A stretch of 64,000 nucleotides of DNA from Methanobacteriota archaeon (GCA_023411115.1 JAEYPF010000013.1:124001-188000), one strand, 5' to 3'; shown: positions 16,958 through 27,089, counted from the stretch's first letter. Numbers and translations are program-made. Notes: generated by a model from the sequence alone, not told the origin.

Positions 16958-17608
16958 ATGAAAAATAAAAACTCAAACTCGAAAATCGAAAAAAACTCAG
17001 GGAAAAGCACTAAAGAAAAAATATTTGATGTATCACTGGATCTTTTCTCGCAAAAAGGCTTCGATGCAGTTTCAGTTCGTGAAATCGCAAGGGAAGTTGG
17101 AATAAGAGAGAGTTCAATATACAATCATTATAAAAGCAAAGAAGCGATTTTAGATACTATTATAGACTATTTTATGAATGAGCTTGCACAAAGCAGTCCC
17201 CCGGAGGAAGAAATGGATAAATTAATGGAAACACCTGAATTATTTTTTGAAATAGGGGCAAGGGCATTCATTGAAAGAATGAGCATCCCAAATACAGAAA
17301 AAGTCTGGAGACTTATTTCAATAGAACTTTACCACAATGAAAAAATAAGAGACTTCTTCAAAAAAGAACTCTTAGAATTCCCAATAATGGCATGGGAAGG
17401 TATTTTCACAAAAATGATTGAAAAAAAAGTTATTAAGCCTGTAGATCCTAAAGTAGCTGCTTATGAATATTTTTCCTTTGCAATTTACCTCTTTTTTGAG
17501 TATTTTGTCTTAAAATACGATGAAACTGAGGAAACTTTCACTGATGTGGTCTGGGAAAGAATGTCAAATCATACTAAATTCATTCTGGACGCTATAAAGA
17601 TTGAATAA
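16958..17608 (+). CDS. TetR/AcrR-family transcriptional regulator
   Basis: 216 residues. A Lys/Asn/Ser-rich N-terminal arm is followed by the TetR helix-turn-helix (SVREIAREVGIRESSIYNHYKSKEAIL, about residues 35-60) and a helical ligand-binding domain. It probably represses its own gene and the downstream cluster through the three CTAACG-type palindromes at 16835-16940. GGGATC precedes the ATG at 16958; a TTG at 16943 in frame is less likely. The next gene begins 14 bp after its stop, indicating cotranscription. Ligand unknown, possibly hydrophobic as for many TetR proteins. Confidence 0.93.
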   Translation: MKNKNSNSKIEKNSGKSTKEKIFDVSLDLFSQKGFDAVSVREIAREVGIRESSIYNHYKSKEAILDTIIDYFMNELAQSSPPEEEMDKLMETPELFFEIGARAFIERMSIPNTEKVWRLISIELYHNEKIRDFFKKELLEFPIMAWEGIFTKMIEKKVIKPVDPKVAAYEYFSFAIYLFFEYFVLKYDETEETFTDVVWERMSNHTKFILDAIKIE

Positions 17609-17622
17609 ATAGGGGATAAAAA

Positions 17623-18801
17623 ATGGAAACCATCACATATTCACTTAAAGGAAATCAAAAAAATTCTGATAGGTATTATAAGGAGATTAAATCATTTACA
17701 GATGAAGTTTTAATGGAATTTGAAAGTTTTGAAAATTCAATAGTACTGGATTTCTATTCATACGTTAAAGAAAAAGGTATAGACAGCGTACGCACATATG
17801 GGGAATATATATTTGAACTTTTAATGCTAGGGACATTCTGGAGAGTTTACGGTGTAAGAGCTGCTAATTTAGATAAGAATCCACAAAAAATACTGGAAAA
17901 TCTAGTTAAAGAACGTAATCAAAACCAGCCTGCAAAAGAAACCATAGATATCATACGTGGAATGATAATGAAACCTTTTTTACTATCTGAAGATAATAAT
18001 ACGCCTGATTTAACTATAAACAACTTTAATAAACTTCTAGCATATCTTAAAGCAGCTGGAGATTTTAACCAGGAATTGAAACGTTTAGAAATTTGGAAGG
18101 ACTTTTTAGAAACTAAAACTAATGAAACAGCTTCAGAATATTTAGCAAATGCTTTTCTTTTTGCTGACTGGTTCGAATACAGAAGTAAAATTGTTCTTGG
18201 CCAGTATACAGATAATGTAAACAAATTTTTATCTGAAAAACATCATGAACATCTCTTTCAAGAAGATGTAATTTTTTGCGGCCGAAAAGAAGTAGAATAC
18301 CACCTGAACATGGTTGGAGCAGAAATCATGAACAGGGCATTTAGAAAAGAATTTGAAAATAGACCTAGAAAGGCGTTGCTCTTACCTGGCTGTATGAAAT
18401 CTTCTGCAGGGGCAAAATGCAGGGCACAAGATACTAATCTTGGATTAAGGTGCACAGGATGTTCAAAAATCTGCAATGTAAATAAATTAACAAAAATTGG
18501 GGATGAACACGGTTTTGAGGTTTATATCATTTCGCATGAATCTTCAGCATTTTCAAAAAGTACAGAGAAAGACAGAAATGAGCTGGGAATTGTCGGTGTT
18601 GCATGTATATCTAATTTAATAGCTGGTGGATGGAAATCAGGTTCTATTGGAATTCCAGCCCAATGTGTACTTTTAGATTACTCAAGTTGTAAAAATCACT
18701 GGCATGAGGAAGGTATTCCAACAAATATCAACGTCAATCAACTGTTTTGCCTGTTTAATATAGGTAAATCCAAATGTACAGAACCAGTTTTAATATATTA
18801 A
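17623..18801 (+). CDS. DUF116 domain protein
   Basis: 392 residues. The C-terminal half matches DUF116: LLLPGCMKSS, then a Cys-rich segment CRAQDTNLGLRCTGCSKICNVNK-like (about residues 266-285), GVACISNLIAGGWKSG and the Cys in LLDYSSCKNHW. These Cys could bind a metal or Fe-S centre. The N-terminal half is helical and unassigned. Function is unknown in the family. It follows the TetR gene by 14 bp, with AGGGGAT before the ATG, so it is the first structural gene of the regulated cluster. Confidence 0.8.
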   Translation: METITYSLKGNQKNSDRYYKEIKSFTDEVLMEFESFENSIVLDFYSYVKEKGIDSVRTYGEYIFELLMLGTFWRVYGVRAANLDKNPQKILENLVKERNQNQPAKETIDIIRGMIMKPFLLSEDNNTPDLTINNFNKLLAYLKAAGDFNQELKRLEIWKDFLETKTNETASEYLANAFLFADWFEYRSKIVLGQYTDNVNKFLSEKHHEHLFQEDVIFCGRKEVEYHLNMVGAEIMNRAFRKEFENRPRKALLLPGCMKSSAGAKCRAQDTNLGLRCTGCSKICNVNKLTKIGDEHGFEVYIISHESSAFSKSTEKDRNELGIVGVACISNLIAGGWKSGSIGIPAQCVLLDYSSCKNHWHEEGIPTNINVNQLFCLFNIGKSKCTEPVLIY

Positions 18802-18828
18802 CTGACCTGCCGTTAAAGGGGAATTATT

Positions 18829-19740
18829 ATGGGCTTAATGGATGGAATAAAGAATAAATATGCGGATTATAGATTAAATAAGATAAATATACTGGAAAGT
18901 GGTGTAAAAGGGAAAGAAGGATGTGTAATGGCGTCGCCAACATCTCCAGAAAAACTCATGCCTGATAAATTGGAAATAACACTCAAAACCCTTCCAAAAC
19001 AGCTTTCGATAGCGAAAAATATGGAATATACAGTTAAATCATTAAAAAACAATCCAGATAATCCAAAGAATGCTACTGAAGACGATTTTATTCAAAAATT
19101 TGAAAATTACTCAAAATCTATTGGAATAGATGGTATAGGATATGTAAAAGTCCCACCTGAATTTATATTCAAAGACAGATCAATTTTATTTGAGAATGCA
19201 ATTATATTAATCATGGAAATGGATAAGGAATCGATTGATATGGCTCCAAGTCCGCAGACACAGGAAATGGGGATTGTAACATATGATGAACTTGGAAAAA
19301 AGACCAATATGCTTGCAGAATTTTTAAGGAAAAACGGTTTTGCAGCTCATGCCAGTCATCCTGCCGGTGGAGTTGTAATGTACCCTCATCTTGCCCAACG
19401 TGCTGGTTTGGGATATAGGGGAAGGCACGGAATGCTCATAACTCCTGAATTTGGGCCAAGGCAGCGAATAGCTGCTATATTTACAAGTATTCAGAATTTG
19501 CCATTTAATGGAGATAATGAACACTCGTGGATCCCTGATTTTTGTGCTAAATGCGGTAAATGCATTAAAAAATGTTCTGGTGAGGCTATTATTGAAGAAA
19601 AGTCTTTTGAAGATAATAATGTAAAAACAAAGATTATAAAGGACTTATGTTATGGTTGTACTATATGCATGAAGGATTGCAGCTTTAGCAGGAATGAATA
19701 TGCACATATTAAAGATAAATTTGGAAAAATTATTAAATAG
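18829..19740 (+). CDS. Epoxyqueuosine reductase-like 4Fe-4S protein
   Basis: 303 residues. The core MYPHLAQRAGLGYRGRHG and ITPEFGPRQRIAAIFT is shared with the QueG/reductive-dehalogenase superfamily. The C-terminus has two ferredoxin motifs, CAKCGKCIKKC and CYGCTICMKDC, for two 4Fe-4S clusters. The first 100 residues lack a Tat signal, so it is cytoplasmic. It may transfer electrons to a redox partner in the cluster; cobalamin binding cannot be judged. The gene starts 27 bp after the DUF116 gene with AAAGGGG upstream. Confidence 0.82.
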   Translation: MGLMDGIKNKYADYRLNKINILESGVKGKEGCVMASPTSPEKLMPDKLEITLKTLPKQLSIAKNMEYTVKSLKNNPDNPKNATEDDFIQKFENYSKSIGIDGIGYVKVPPEFIFKDRSILFENAIILIMEMDKESIDMAPSPQTQEMGIVTYDELGKKTNMLAEFLRKNGFAAHASHPAGGVVMYPHLAQRAGLGYRGRHGMLITPEFGPRQRIAAIFTSIQNLPFNGDNEHSWIPDFCAKCGKCIKKCSGEAIIEEKSFEDNNVKTKIIKDLCYGCTICMKDCSFSRNEYAHIKDKFGKIIK

Positions 19741-19819
19741 AAGATTTTATATTTAAATGAATTTTCAATGAGTAGAAGTTATAAATTGATGTATAGAGGA
19801 AATGTATAGGGGAATTAAT

Positions 19820-21103
19820 ATGGAAGAACAGTCTTTTAAAAAATTTAAAGTAATGGCGCAGATGTTTGTAGGCCAGCTATTGAAGGGGGATTTTACAGCA
19901 GCTGCGAGTAGATTTGATGATCAGATGAAAAATGTTTTTGGCGAAGATAAATTGAAGGAGTCTTGGTTAAATCTGGTCATGGAAGCAGGTAGCCTGCTGC
20001 AGATGAATCCAACACAAACTGCTGAAGCAGAAGGTTATAAAATCGTTATTATCAGATGCCAGTTCCAGCAAGTTATAATTGATATACAGGTTGTTTTTAA
20101 TGATCAGGAACAGATAGGCGGGTTAAACTTCACGCCAACCAAAATGGATTACAGCCCTCCAGAATATGTAAACGAATCAGCTTTTCATGAAGTTGATGTA
20201 ACTGTTGGAGAGGGAAAATGGGCACTACCGGGTACATTAACATTACCTGAAGGTTCTGGTCCTTTTCCGGGTGTAGTATTGGTGCACGGTTCAGGTCCTA
20301 ATGATAGGGATGAAACAATTGGGCCAAATAAAACGTTTAAAGATATGGCATGGGGCCTGGCCTCAAAGGGCATTGCTGTGCTTCGGTATGATAAACGAAC
20401 ATTTACACACGCTAAACAATTCACCCCGGACTTAGTAGAGAAGCTAACTGGGAAAGAAGAGGCCATAGATGATGCATTACTTGCAGTTCAGTTAATGCGC
20501 CAAACTGAAGGTATAGATCCAAAACAAGTCTATTTACTGGGTCATAGTCTTGGCGCGACTTTGGCTCCCCGCATTGGTCAAGAGGATCCAGAATTAGCAG
20601 GACTAATTATCATGGCGGGAATTACACGTTCACTGGAAGATACCATTTTAGACCAATTTACATACATTTACGGCCTTGCAGACACAATGGCTGAACAGCA
20701 AAAGACAGAACTTGAAGAATTGAAAGAAAAAGTAGCAAGAGTTAAGAGCCCTGATCTAGCAGATATGTCGCCTCAGGACTTACCATTAGGGATTTCAGCT
20801 GCCTATTGGATAGATCTACGTGATCACAATCCTGCAGATATTGTAAAAACATTAAACATGCCAATATTAGTTCTTCAAGGTGAGCGTGATTACCAGGTAT
20901 TAAAAACAGAAGACTTTGAGGGCTGGAAAGCTGCTCTTAATCACAAACCGAATGCCGCTTTCAAACTTTTCCCAAAGCTGAACCATTTATTTATTGAGGG
21001 AGAAGGCAATTCAACTCCACAGGAGTACTTAATTGAGGGCCATGTAAAGGAAGATGTGGTAAATACAATTGCACAGTGGATCGAAAGTATAAAAAGTAGT
21101 TAA
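19820..21103 (+). CDS. Alpha/beta hydrolase with N-terminal DUF3887-like domain
   Basis: 427 residues. Residues 1-110 resemble DUF3887 (KVMAQMFVGQLLKGDFTAAASRFDD). The hydrolase part has VLVHGSGPNDRDE (oxyanion region), nucleophile motif GHSLGA, an Asp in LQGERDYQ and His in LNHLF. It is probably an esterase or peptidase-like hydrolase acting on a small or lipid ester. No signal peptide. An ATG at 19802 is also in frame, but AGGGGA precedes the ATG at 19820. It sits inside the TetR-headed cluster, 79 bp after the Fe-S gene. Confidence 0.88.
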   Translation: MEEQSFKKFKVMAQMFVGQLLKGDFTAAASRFDDQMKNVFGEDKLKESWLNLVMEAGSLLQMNPTQTAEAEGYKIVIIRCQFQQVIIDIQVVFNDQEQIGGLNFTPTKMDYSPPEYVNESAFHEVDVTVGEGKWALPGTLTLPEGSGPFPGVVLVHGSGPNDRDETIGPNKTFKDMAWGLASKGIAVLRYDKRTFTHAKQFTPDLVEKLTGKEEAIDDALLAVQLMRQTEGIDPKQVYLLGHSLGATLAPRIGQEDPELAGLIIMAGITRSLEDTILDQFTYIYGLADTMAEQQKTELEELKEKVARVKSPDLADMSPQDLPLGISAAYWIDLRDHNPADIVKTLNMPILVLQGERDYQVLKTEDFEGWKAALNHKPNAAFKLFPKLNHLFIEGEGNSTPQEYLIEGHVKEDVVNTIAQWIESIKSS

Positions 21104-21187
21104 CACCATTAACTTGAATCTACTGATGTTAATATATTTATACTTGTGAATCACTTTAAAAATAAAATATACTGGAATATACTGATT

Positions 21188-22420
21188 ATGAAAAAAACTC
21201 CTAAAGTCCTTTTAGTTGGCTATAATGGCGCCAATAACACAGGTTCTGAAGCAAGATTGCTCTCTATAATAAATGATATAAGGGCAATTTTGGGCCCTGA
21301 AGCTATTATTACTGTCCCCACGTTAAATAAGGATAACTTGAAGCGATATCTTAAAGAAGATGAGTTTTTGAGGATTGCTCCAATACCATCCATATTCTTT
21401 TTTGATATAAGAAGACTGGTTAAAGAGCATGACATCCTTTTATTAGTTGAGGGAAGCTGCTACATGGATACATGGACTTCTGCACTTTTATGGGCATTTT
21501 TATGGGCTACCAAATGCGCATATAATTTTAAAAAACCAAGCATTGCCTATGCTGTAGATGTTGGTCATTTATCGTCCTTTAATCAGTGGTTAGTTAAGCG
21601 AGAAGCCAGTAAAACTGATCTAATTTTAACGAGAACTCAACCTGCTGAAGAAGAACTCAAAAAAATTGAAGTTAGCGCACCTATAGCTGTAACGGCAGAT
21701 TGTGCATTTACATTTAAAACTGAAAAAGAGGATGCTAATATTTTACAGGAAACATGGCCAGAATTAGATTCAGGAGTAGTAGGATTTACACCAGTTGATT
21801 TCTATTTATGGCCTGTTGTTATGCGCCCATGGGGCAAAAAGGAAAACCTGTATAAATGGCCTTATTATTATTCACGCTCAAAAGAGAGAATTAAAGGAAG
21901 CGAGAAATTAGCTCTTAAATGGGCGAATTCTGCAGATCGTATAATTGAAAAACATGGTAAAACGATAGCATTAATTTGTATGGAAGAACTGGACGAGCCA
22001 CTGGCATTATGTATTAAAAATAACATGAGAAACCCTGAAATGGTAAAAATATTTTCATCAAGGAATTATAATGCTTCACAGATGACAAATATCCTTAGAA
22101 GCCTTGAACTTCTGGTAACATCACGTTATCATGCAGGAGTTCTATCTCTTGAAGCTCAGATCCCTCAGATAGCTATAGGGCATGATACACGCCTCAGGGG
22201 ATTTTATAAAGAGCTTGGAATTGAAAAGTATTTGCTGGACTACATGTCACCTGAAATATGGGATAAATTAGATGAAAGAGTTGATGAACTGTTTGAGAAT
22301 CCTGAAATTCAGCAGAACATATTGAAAGAGGGATTTATTCAGCATCTTGGACGTGCTCGTAAAAACCCTGAAATACTCAGGGATTTCCTTCAAAAAAGAG
22401 GATGGAAAGTAGAAAAATGA
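21188..22420 (+). CDS. Polysaccharide pyruvyl transferase family protein
   Basis: About 410 residues. The start KVLLVGYNGANNTGSEARLL is the diagnostic GxxGxxNxGD-like opening of the family, and TSRYHAGVLSLEAQIPQIAIGHD is the conserved C-terminal block. Members transfer pyruvyl groups to sugars or act as related GT-B-type transferases in cell-surface synthesis. A GTG at 21146 is in frame; neither start has a strong ribosome-binding site, and the domain begins right after the ATG at 21188. Its last codons overlap the next gene, so they are cotranscribed. Confidence 0.82.
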   Translation: MKKTPKVLLVGYNGANNTGSEARLLSIINDIRAILGPEAIITVPTLNKDNLKRYLKEDEFLRIAPIPSIFFFDIRRLVKEHDILLLVEGSCYMDTWTSALLWAFLWATKCAYNFKKPSIAYAVDVGHLSSFNQWLVKREASKTDLILTRTQPAEEELKKIEVSAPIAVTADCAFTFKTEKEDANILQETWPELDSGVVGFTPVDFYLWPVVMRPWGKKENLYKWPYYYSRSKERIKGSEKLALKWANSADRIIEKHGKTIALICMEELDEPLALCIKNNMRNPEMVKIFSSRNYNASQMTNILRSLELLVTSRYHAGVLSLEAQIPQIAIGHDTRLRGFYKELGIEKYLLDYMSPEIWDKLDERVDELFENPEIQQNILKEGFIQHLGRARKNPEILRDFLQKRGWKVEK

Positions 22421-25194
22421 ACAGAGTTATACTTTTAACAGGGGCAAATGGATTTTTGGGTACTCAAGTTGCTTTACGTCTTCTTAGACATCATGATTGT
22501 AAAATTATTACTTTAATACGGGGCAAAAATAAAGAAGACGCTATAAGTAGGCTTTTTAGGGCATGGTGGGAGTTCCCAGAACTTTCAAAGGAAATAAATA
22601 ATAGAATTAGCGTGTTAAATGGAGATATTACTGAAAACGAACTGGGAATAGAAAAAAATGAATATGGAGAATTAATTCAGACAGTTACCCACGTAATTCA
22701 CACTGCTGCAGACTGGAAACTTAAATCTTCATTTGAAGAACTGCAAAGGATTAATGTACTTGGAACTCAAAATGTGCTAAAATTATCCCAGCTGGCTCAT
22801 GAAAACCATGGATTGGGGCGATTCTCACATGTATCCACAGCTTATGTTGCAGGTGGAAAAATGGGCACAGTTTCTGAAGATTCTCTAACTTCAGAATATG
22901 GGTTTTTAAGTGACTATGAAAAAACCAAGTTTGAAAGTGAAGTAGAGGTCAGAAAATCTGAATTCGATGTTTCTATTTTTCGTCCAAGTATGATTGTAGG
23001 TAATTCGGCTACAGGATACATTAAAACATTTAATACAGTATATGTGCCTCTAAGGCTTTATTTAAATGGAAAATTGTCTTTAATTCCAGTTTCTAAATCA
23101 ATGAAAATTAATTTAGTTCCTGTAGATTATGTTGCAGATGCAGTTGTAAATTTGACATTCAATAAACATGCAGTAAATAAGACGTTTCATTTAACAGCTC
23201 CAAAGGATTCCCTTCCTACTTTAGAAGAATTGATTAAATTTGTGAGGGAATGGAGCAATAAGAATATGGGCGTTAAACTTAATAAACCTTTTTATGCGCC
23301 GTTAAATAGCTCATTAATTCAAAAAATTTCATCTATTGGCAATTTATTTGGAAAAGGAACGGCTAAATTACTGGAAACCATGAATACTCTTTCTCCTTAT
23401 TTTAATGAAAATAGAGAGTACCAGCGGAACAATACTGATGAATTACTGGGAACTTATAAATACAGATGGCAGGATTTTTTGCCTCAAATCCTTGAATTTG
23501 CAGTTTATTATGGATTTTTACATAGATCTGACCGTACAGTTCATGAACAGGCTTTGTTCAGACTTCAAAGAAGCACCAGGCCTGTTAATTATTATGACAT
23601 TGTTAAAAGTGGAATTAAAAAATCCAGTGCAAATGATATTTATGGAAACGTAATTTCCGCATCCGGAGCCCTTCAGGACATGGGAATTAATAAGGGAGAT
23701 AGAATAGCTGTTATAGGTTTTAACAGCACTAAATATCTTACATTAGATATTGCTATTGGTATTATAGGTGCCATAAGTGTTCCTATTTATTATACTAGCC
23801 CCTTAAATGAAATTAGTGAAATACTGAAGGATAGTGATGCAAAGATACTTTTTGCAGGCACTCCTCAACTTTTAAATGATTTGGAGGAACTTAATACTCA
23901 AATTTCCGTTATTTCATTCTGCAATGGAAGTGTTAATAATAGTTCGCAGATTATTTCATGGGAAGACTTTCTTAAAAGGGGTGAAACAATAAATCGGGTT
24001 TCGAATGTCCCTTTAAATTTCAATGACACCGCTACTATACGCTATACTTCTGGAACAACAGGAAAACCAAGAGGAGTCGTATTCACCCATGGTAATCTTC
24101 GCTGGATGGCTGAATTCATAGCTTCAATGCCCCCATGGAAGGATCGAACCAATGAAGTATCTTACCTTTCATTTCTTCCAATGAATCATGTAGTGGAAGG
24201 GATTATGGGAACTTATGCTCCTTACTATGCTCCTGCGTCTTTAAATCTTTATTTTCTGGAAGATTTCCATGATCTTGAAAAATCTCTTAATAAGGTAAAG
24301 CCTAACATATTCTTTTCGGTGCCTCGCTTCTATGAAAAAGTATGGTGCAGTGTACAGGAATCAAGGATAGGGAGAATTTATCTTAATTCCGGTGGTATTT
24401 TAAAGAGAATTTTAGGAAAATTAATTAAAAGGGAAATTCTTAAAAAAACAGGTCTGGATAGATGTGCCCAGTTAATTGTTGGTTCAGCACCAGTAAGTGA
24501 TGATTTGCTTCAATCTTACCATGAAATGGGTATTGAAGTCCATAATGCCTATGGATTAACTGAAGCGCCCCTTGTTACTATTAACAGGATCGGAAAAAAC
24601 AAAATAGGAACAGTGGGGGAACCGCTCCCATTTACGGATATTAATATAGATGCAGACGGCGAAATACTGGTAAGAGGCCCACAGGTAGCATCAGATTATT
24701 TTAATAATGATTCAGATTCTCTTTTAAAAGAAGGATGGCTTCATACTGGTGATTTTGGCCATATGACATCCAGGGGAAGTCTTGTAATTACTGGCCGCAA
24801 AAAAGAAGTTATTGTTAATTCCTATGGAAAAACAATAAATCCTTTAAAAATCGAAGGAATGCTTAAAAACATTCCTGGAATTGATGAAGCAATGGTAATT
24901 GGTGATGGAAAGCCGTACTGCAGCGCTTTATTATGGACAGAAATAGAATTAAATCTTGATAGAATTGATAAGGATATTAAAGAAATAAATACCAGACTTT
25001 CTCGCCCAGAAGAAATTAAAGGATGGGCAATTTTAGATAATGATCTTTCTATTGGCACTGATCTAACTGCAAATCTTAAACTTAAAAGAAAGGCTATTTT
25101 GGAGCGCTATCAAAATACTGTAGATTTCATTTATAAATCGAGGGCTGAACCTGCCAGTGTATTACATTTTGGCCGTGTTGAGGTGCAATCATGA
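22417..25194 (+). CDS. Fused thioester reductase-like and acyl-AMP ligase protein
   Basis: 926 residues from an ATG that overlaps the previous stop (ATGA). Residues 1-350 are an extended SDR/fatty acyl-CoA reductase-like domain: TGANGFLG cofactor loop, VSTAYV and YEKTK (YxxxK). From about 390 follows an AMP-forming ligase: YTSGTTGKPRG (about residue 542), NAYGLTEA, HTGDFG and GRKKEVIVNSYGK. No carrier-protein motif lies between or after them, and the order is opposite to carboxylic acid reductases. It could activate an acid and process an acyl thioester to aldehyde or alcohol. Substrate unknown. Confidence 0.9.
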   Translation: MNRVILLTGANGFLGTQVALRLLRHHDCKIITLIRGKNKEDAISRLFRAWWEFPELSKEINNRISVLNGDITENELGIEKNEYGELIQTVTHVIHTAADWKLKSSFEELQRINVLGTQNVLKLSQLAHENHGLGRFSHVSTAYVAGGKMGTVSEDSLTSEYGFLSDYEKTKFESEVEVRKSEFDVSIFRPSMIVGNSATGYIKTFNTVYVPLRLYLNGKLSLIPVSKSMKINLVPVDYVADAVVNLTFNKHAVNKTFHLTAPKDSLPTLEELIKFVREWSNKNMGVKLNKPFYAPLNSSLIQKISSIGNLFGKGTAKLLETMNTLSPYFNENREYQRNNTDELLGTYKYRWQDFLPQILEFAVYYGFLHRSDRTVHEQALFRLQRSTRPVNYYDIVKSGIKKSSANDIYGNVISASGALQDMGINKGDRIAVIGFNSTKYLTLDIAIGIIGAISVPIYYTSPLNEISEILKDSDAKILFAGTPQLLNDLEELNTQISVISFCNGSVNNSSQIISWEDFLKRGETINRVSNVPLNFNDTATIRYTSGTTGKPRGVVFTHGNLRWMAEFIASMPPWKDRTNEVSYLSFLPMNHVVEGIMGTYAPYYAPASLNLYFLEDFHDLEKSLNKVKPNIFFSVPRFYEKVWCSVQESRIGRIYLNSGGILKRILGKLIKREILKKTGLDRCAQLIVGSAPVSDDLLQSYHEMGIEVHNAYGLTEAPLVTINRIGKNKIGTVGEPLPFTDINIDADGEILVRGPQVASDYFNNDSDSLLKEGWLHTGDFGHMTSRGSLVITGRKKEVIVNSYGKTINPLKIEGMLKNIPGIDEAMVIGDGKPYCSALLWTEIELNLDRIDKDIKEINTRLSRPEEIKGWAILDNDLSIGTDLTANLKLKRKAILERYQNTVDFIYKSRAEPASVLHFGRVEVQS

Positions 25195-25793
25195 GTATTC
25201 GATTAAAAATTGCATCATTGGGGCTTCCAGGTTTTATTTTAAAAAAGGAATTAGATAATATAGCTGTAAAGACAATAAATGGGCTTGAAACAGTTTTAAC
25301 ACAATATGCGCCTGAAAAGACGGAAATGGTCAAAAAGAATGATATGTTAAAGGGTACTATGGAAGAAAGAAGACTTGTAATGGCCAGGGTGCATAATGAA
25401 TATGTAAGATTACTAATTGGGGAGTTAGGCTATGAAAAAGCCGTTAAAATTGGCAGAAAAGCAATGTTTGAAGTTGGTTATGAACTAGGGAAGGAGGCCC
25501 GCCGAAAACTTGGAGTTGGAAATGATTTTAAGGATCTTGAACTTGCAGCAAGAATACTCTATAAAATACTGGGAATAGAGTTTAAACTAGAAAATAAAAG
25601 TGGAAATATAATTATGGTTGTAAATAAATGTGATTTATCTAAATATTATTCTCCTGAAGCTTGCATGATTTTAAGTGCTGCAGATGAAGGCGTAGTATAC
25701 GGATTAAATGAAAATGTAAACATGCAATTTAAGGAAAGAATTACAGAAGGCGCATCTGAATGTATAGCTTGTATAAATGAGGTAAAACCATGA
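25191..25793 (+). CDS. Hypothetical protein, possibly ATC-hydrolase-like
   Basis: 200 residues. The C-terminal half (NKCDLSKYYSPEACMILSAADEGVVYGLN, then ASECIACI) with several Cys is reminiscent of the L-2-amino-thiazoline-4-carboxylic acid hydrolase-like domain, but I am not certain. The N-terminal half is helical and has no signal peptide. It overlaps the ligase gene upstream and the GMC oxidoreductase downstream by 4 bp (ATGA at each junction), so translation is probably coupled and its role tied to theirs. Confidence 0.6.
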   Translation: MSIRLKIASLGLPGFILKKELDNIAVKTINGLETVLTQYAPEKTEMVKKNDMLKGTMEERRLVMARVHNEYVRLLIGELGYEKAVKIGRKAMFEVGYELGKEARRKLGVGNDFKDLELAARILYKILGIEFKLENKSGNIIMVVNKCDLSKYYSPEACMILSAADEGVVYGLNENVNMQFKERITEGASECIACINEVKP

Positions 25794-27073
25794 GGGCAAT
25801 AGTAGTAGGGACTGGAGCTGGAGGGGCAACAGCTGCACGTGAATTAGCTAGTAAAGGCTTTGAAGTAATAGTACTGGAAGCAGGAAAAGAATTTAAACCA
25901 TTTAGAAGACTTTTATCATTGGCTGCACCTTTTCGAAAAACAGGCATTTTAGGAAGTGAAAAGACAATTACACGGTTATTTCCACCTATGGATACCATGC
26001 GTTCAGCAAATGATCTTGTTCTTGTAAGGGGATTAGCTACCGGTGGTTCTACCGTAATTTCCTGTGGAAACATGGTACGTGCAGATCAGGGATTAAGAGA
26101 AATAGGGCTGGATCTTACTCCAGAATTTGAAGAAATTGAAAGAGATATTGGTATAACTGAATTTCCAAGGGAAAGATGGCAGCCGGTAACTCAGCGAATG
26201 TTTGAGTCTGCTGAAAGGCTAGGATTAGAACCAAAACCTACTCCTAAGGCTGTAAATTCTATTAAATGCGTATCATGTGGGTTATGTGAGCTTGGATGTA
26301 CTACAGATGCACGATGGGATTCTCGAAGGTTTTTAAACGACGCAATTCGTGCAGGTGCGGTACTACATACCTCTTCACCAGTTGAAAACGTTATAATAGA
26401 AAATGGTCAGGTAAAAGGTGTTGTTGTTAAATCGGGAAGGGCAATTAAAGCAGATATTGTAGTTCTTGCTGCAGGGGGAATTGGCACAGCTCAAATATTA
26501 AAAGCTTCAGGGTTGCCTGCTAAAGACAATTTATGGGTTGATATTGTCCTCACCCTTGGCGGTGTGCTTAAAGGAGCCAATCAGATTAAAGAACCTCCTA
26601 TGGTATGGTATACCAAACATGAAAACTATATTCTTTCTCCTTACCCTGACATTCTGTCTCATTGGTTCCACAAGCCATGGAGAGATATTTCAATAGATGA
26701 TAGGGTTGGTATAATGGTAAAACTTGCAGATATAGAAGAAGGGGCAGTTTTTGCAGATGGAAAGGTGCAAAAAGACATAAAAAAAGAAGATCATCAACAT
26801 TTGGACCAGGCAATTTCTGTGGCTAAGAATATAATGGAATCTGCAGGTGTTTCAGGCCCTTATATTAACGGTGTGCATAATGGCGGGCATTTGGGAGGTA
26901 CTGTTCCACTTACTAAAGATGATGTTGATTCAATGAAACCTTCATGGCTACCAGATGGATTATGGGTTGCGGATCTTTCATTAGCACCTCGTTCGCAGGG
27001 TTTACCTACTATATTACTTACTGCGGCTCTTGCACTTAATGTGGCAAAGAAAATAGGCAATTTGACTAAATAA
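25790..27073 (+). CDS. GMC-type FAD-dependent alcohol oxidoreductase with four-Cys motif
   Basis: 427 residues. VVGTGAGGATAARELASKG is the FAD-binding start and the end (GLWVADLSLAPRSQGLPTILLTAALAL) is the GMC C-terminal block, with HNGGHLGG just before. At about residue 160 the motif CVSCGLCELGC followed by a Lys/Arg-rich helix resembles the Cys motif of long-chain alcohol oxidases and may bind a cluster. It probably oxidises or reduces an alcohol/aldehyde pair. Translation overlaps the preceding gene, linking it to the reductase-ligase fusion. Confidence 0.85.
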   Translation: MRAIVVGTGAGGATAARELASKGFEVIVLEAGKEFKPFRRLLSLAAPFRKTGILGSEKTITRLFPPMDTMRSANDLVLVRGLATGGSTVISCGNMVRADQGLREIGLDLTPEFEEIERDIGITEFPRERWQPVTQRMFESAERLGLEPKPTPKAVNSIKCVSCGLCELGCTTDARWDSRRFLNDAIRAGAVLHTSSPVENVIIENGQVKGVVVKSGRAIKADIVVLAAGGIGTAQILKASGLPAKDNLWVDIVLTLGGVLKGANQIKEPPMVWYTKHENYILSPYPDILSHWFHKPWRDISIDDRVGIMVKLADIEEGAVFADGKVQKDIKKEDHQHLDQAISVAKNIMESAGVSGPYINGVHNGGHLGGTVPLTKDDVDSMKPSWLPDGLWVADLSLAPRSQGLPTILLTAALALNVAKKIGNLTK

Positions 27074-27089
27074 ATAAGAGGGATATCAA

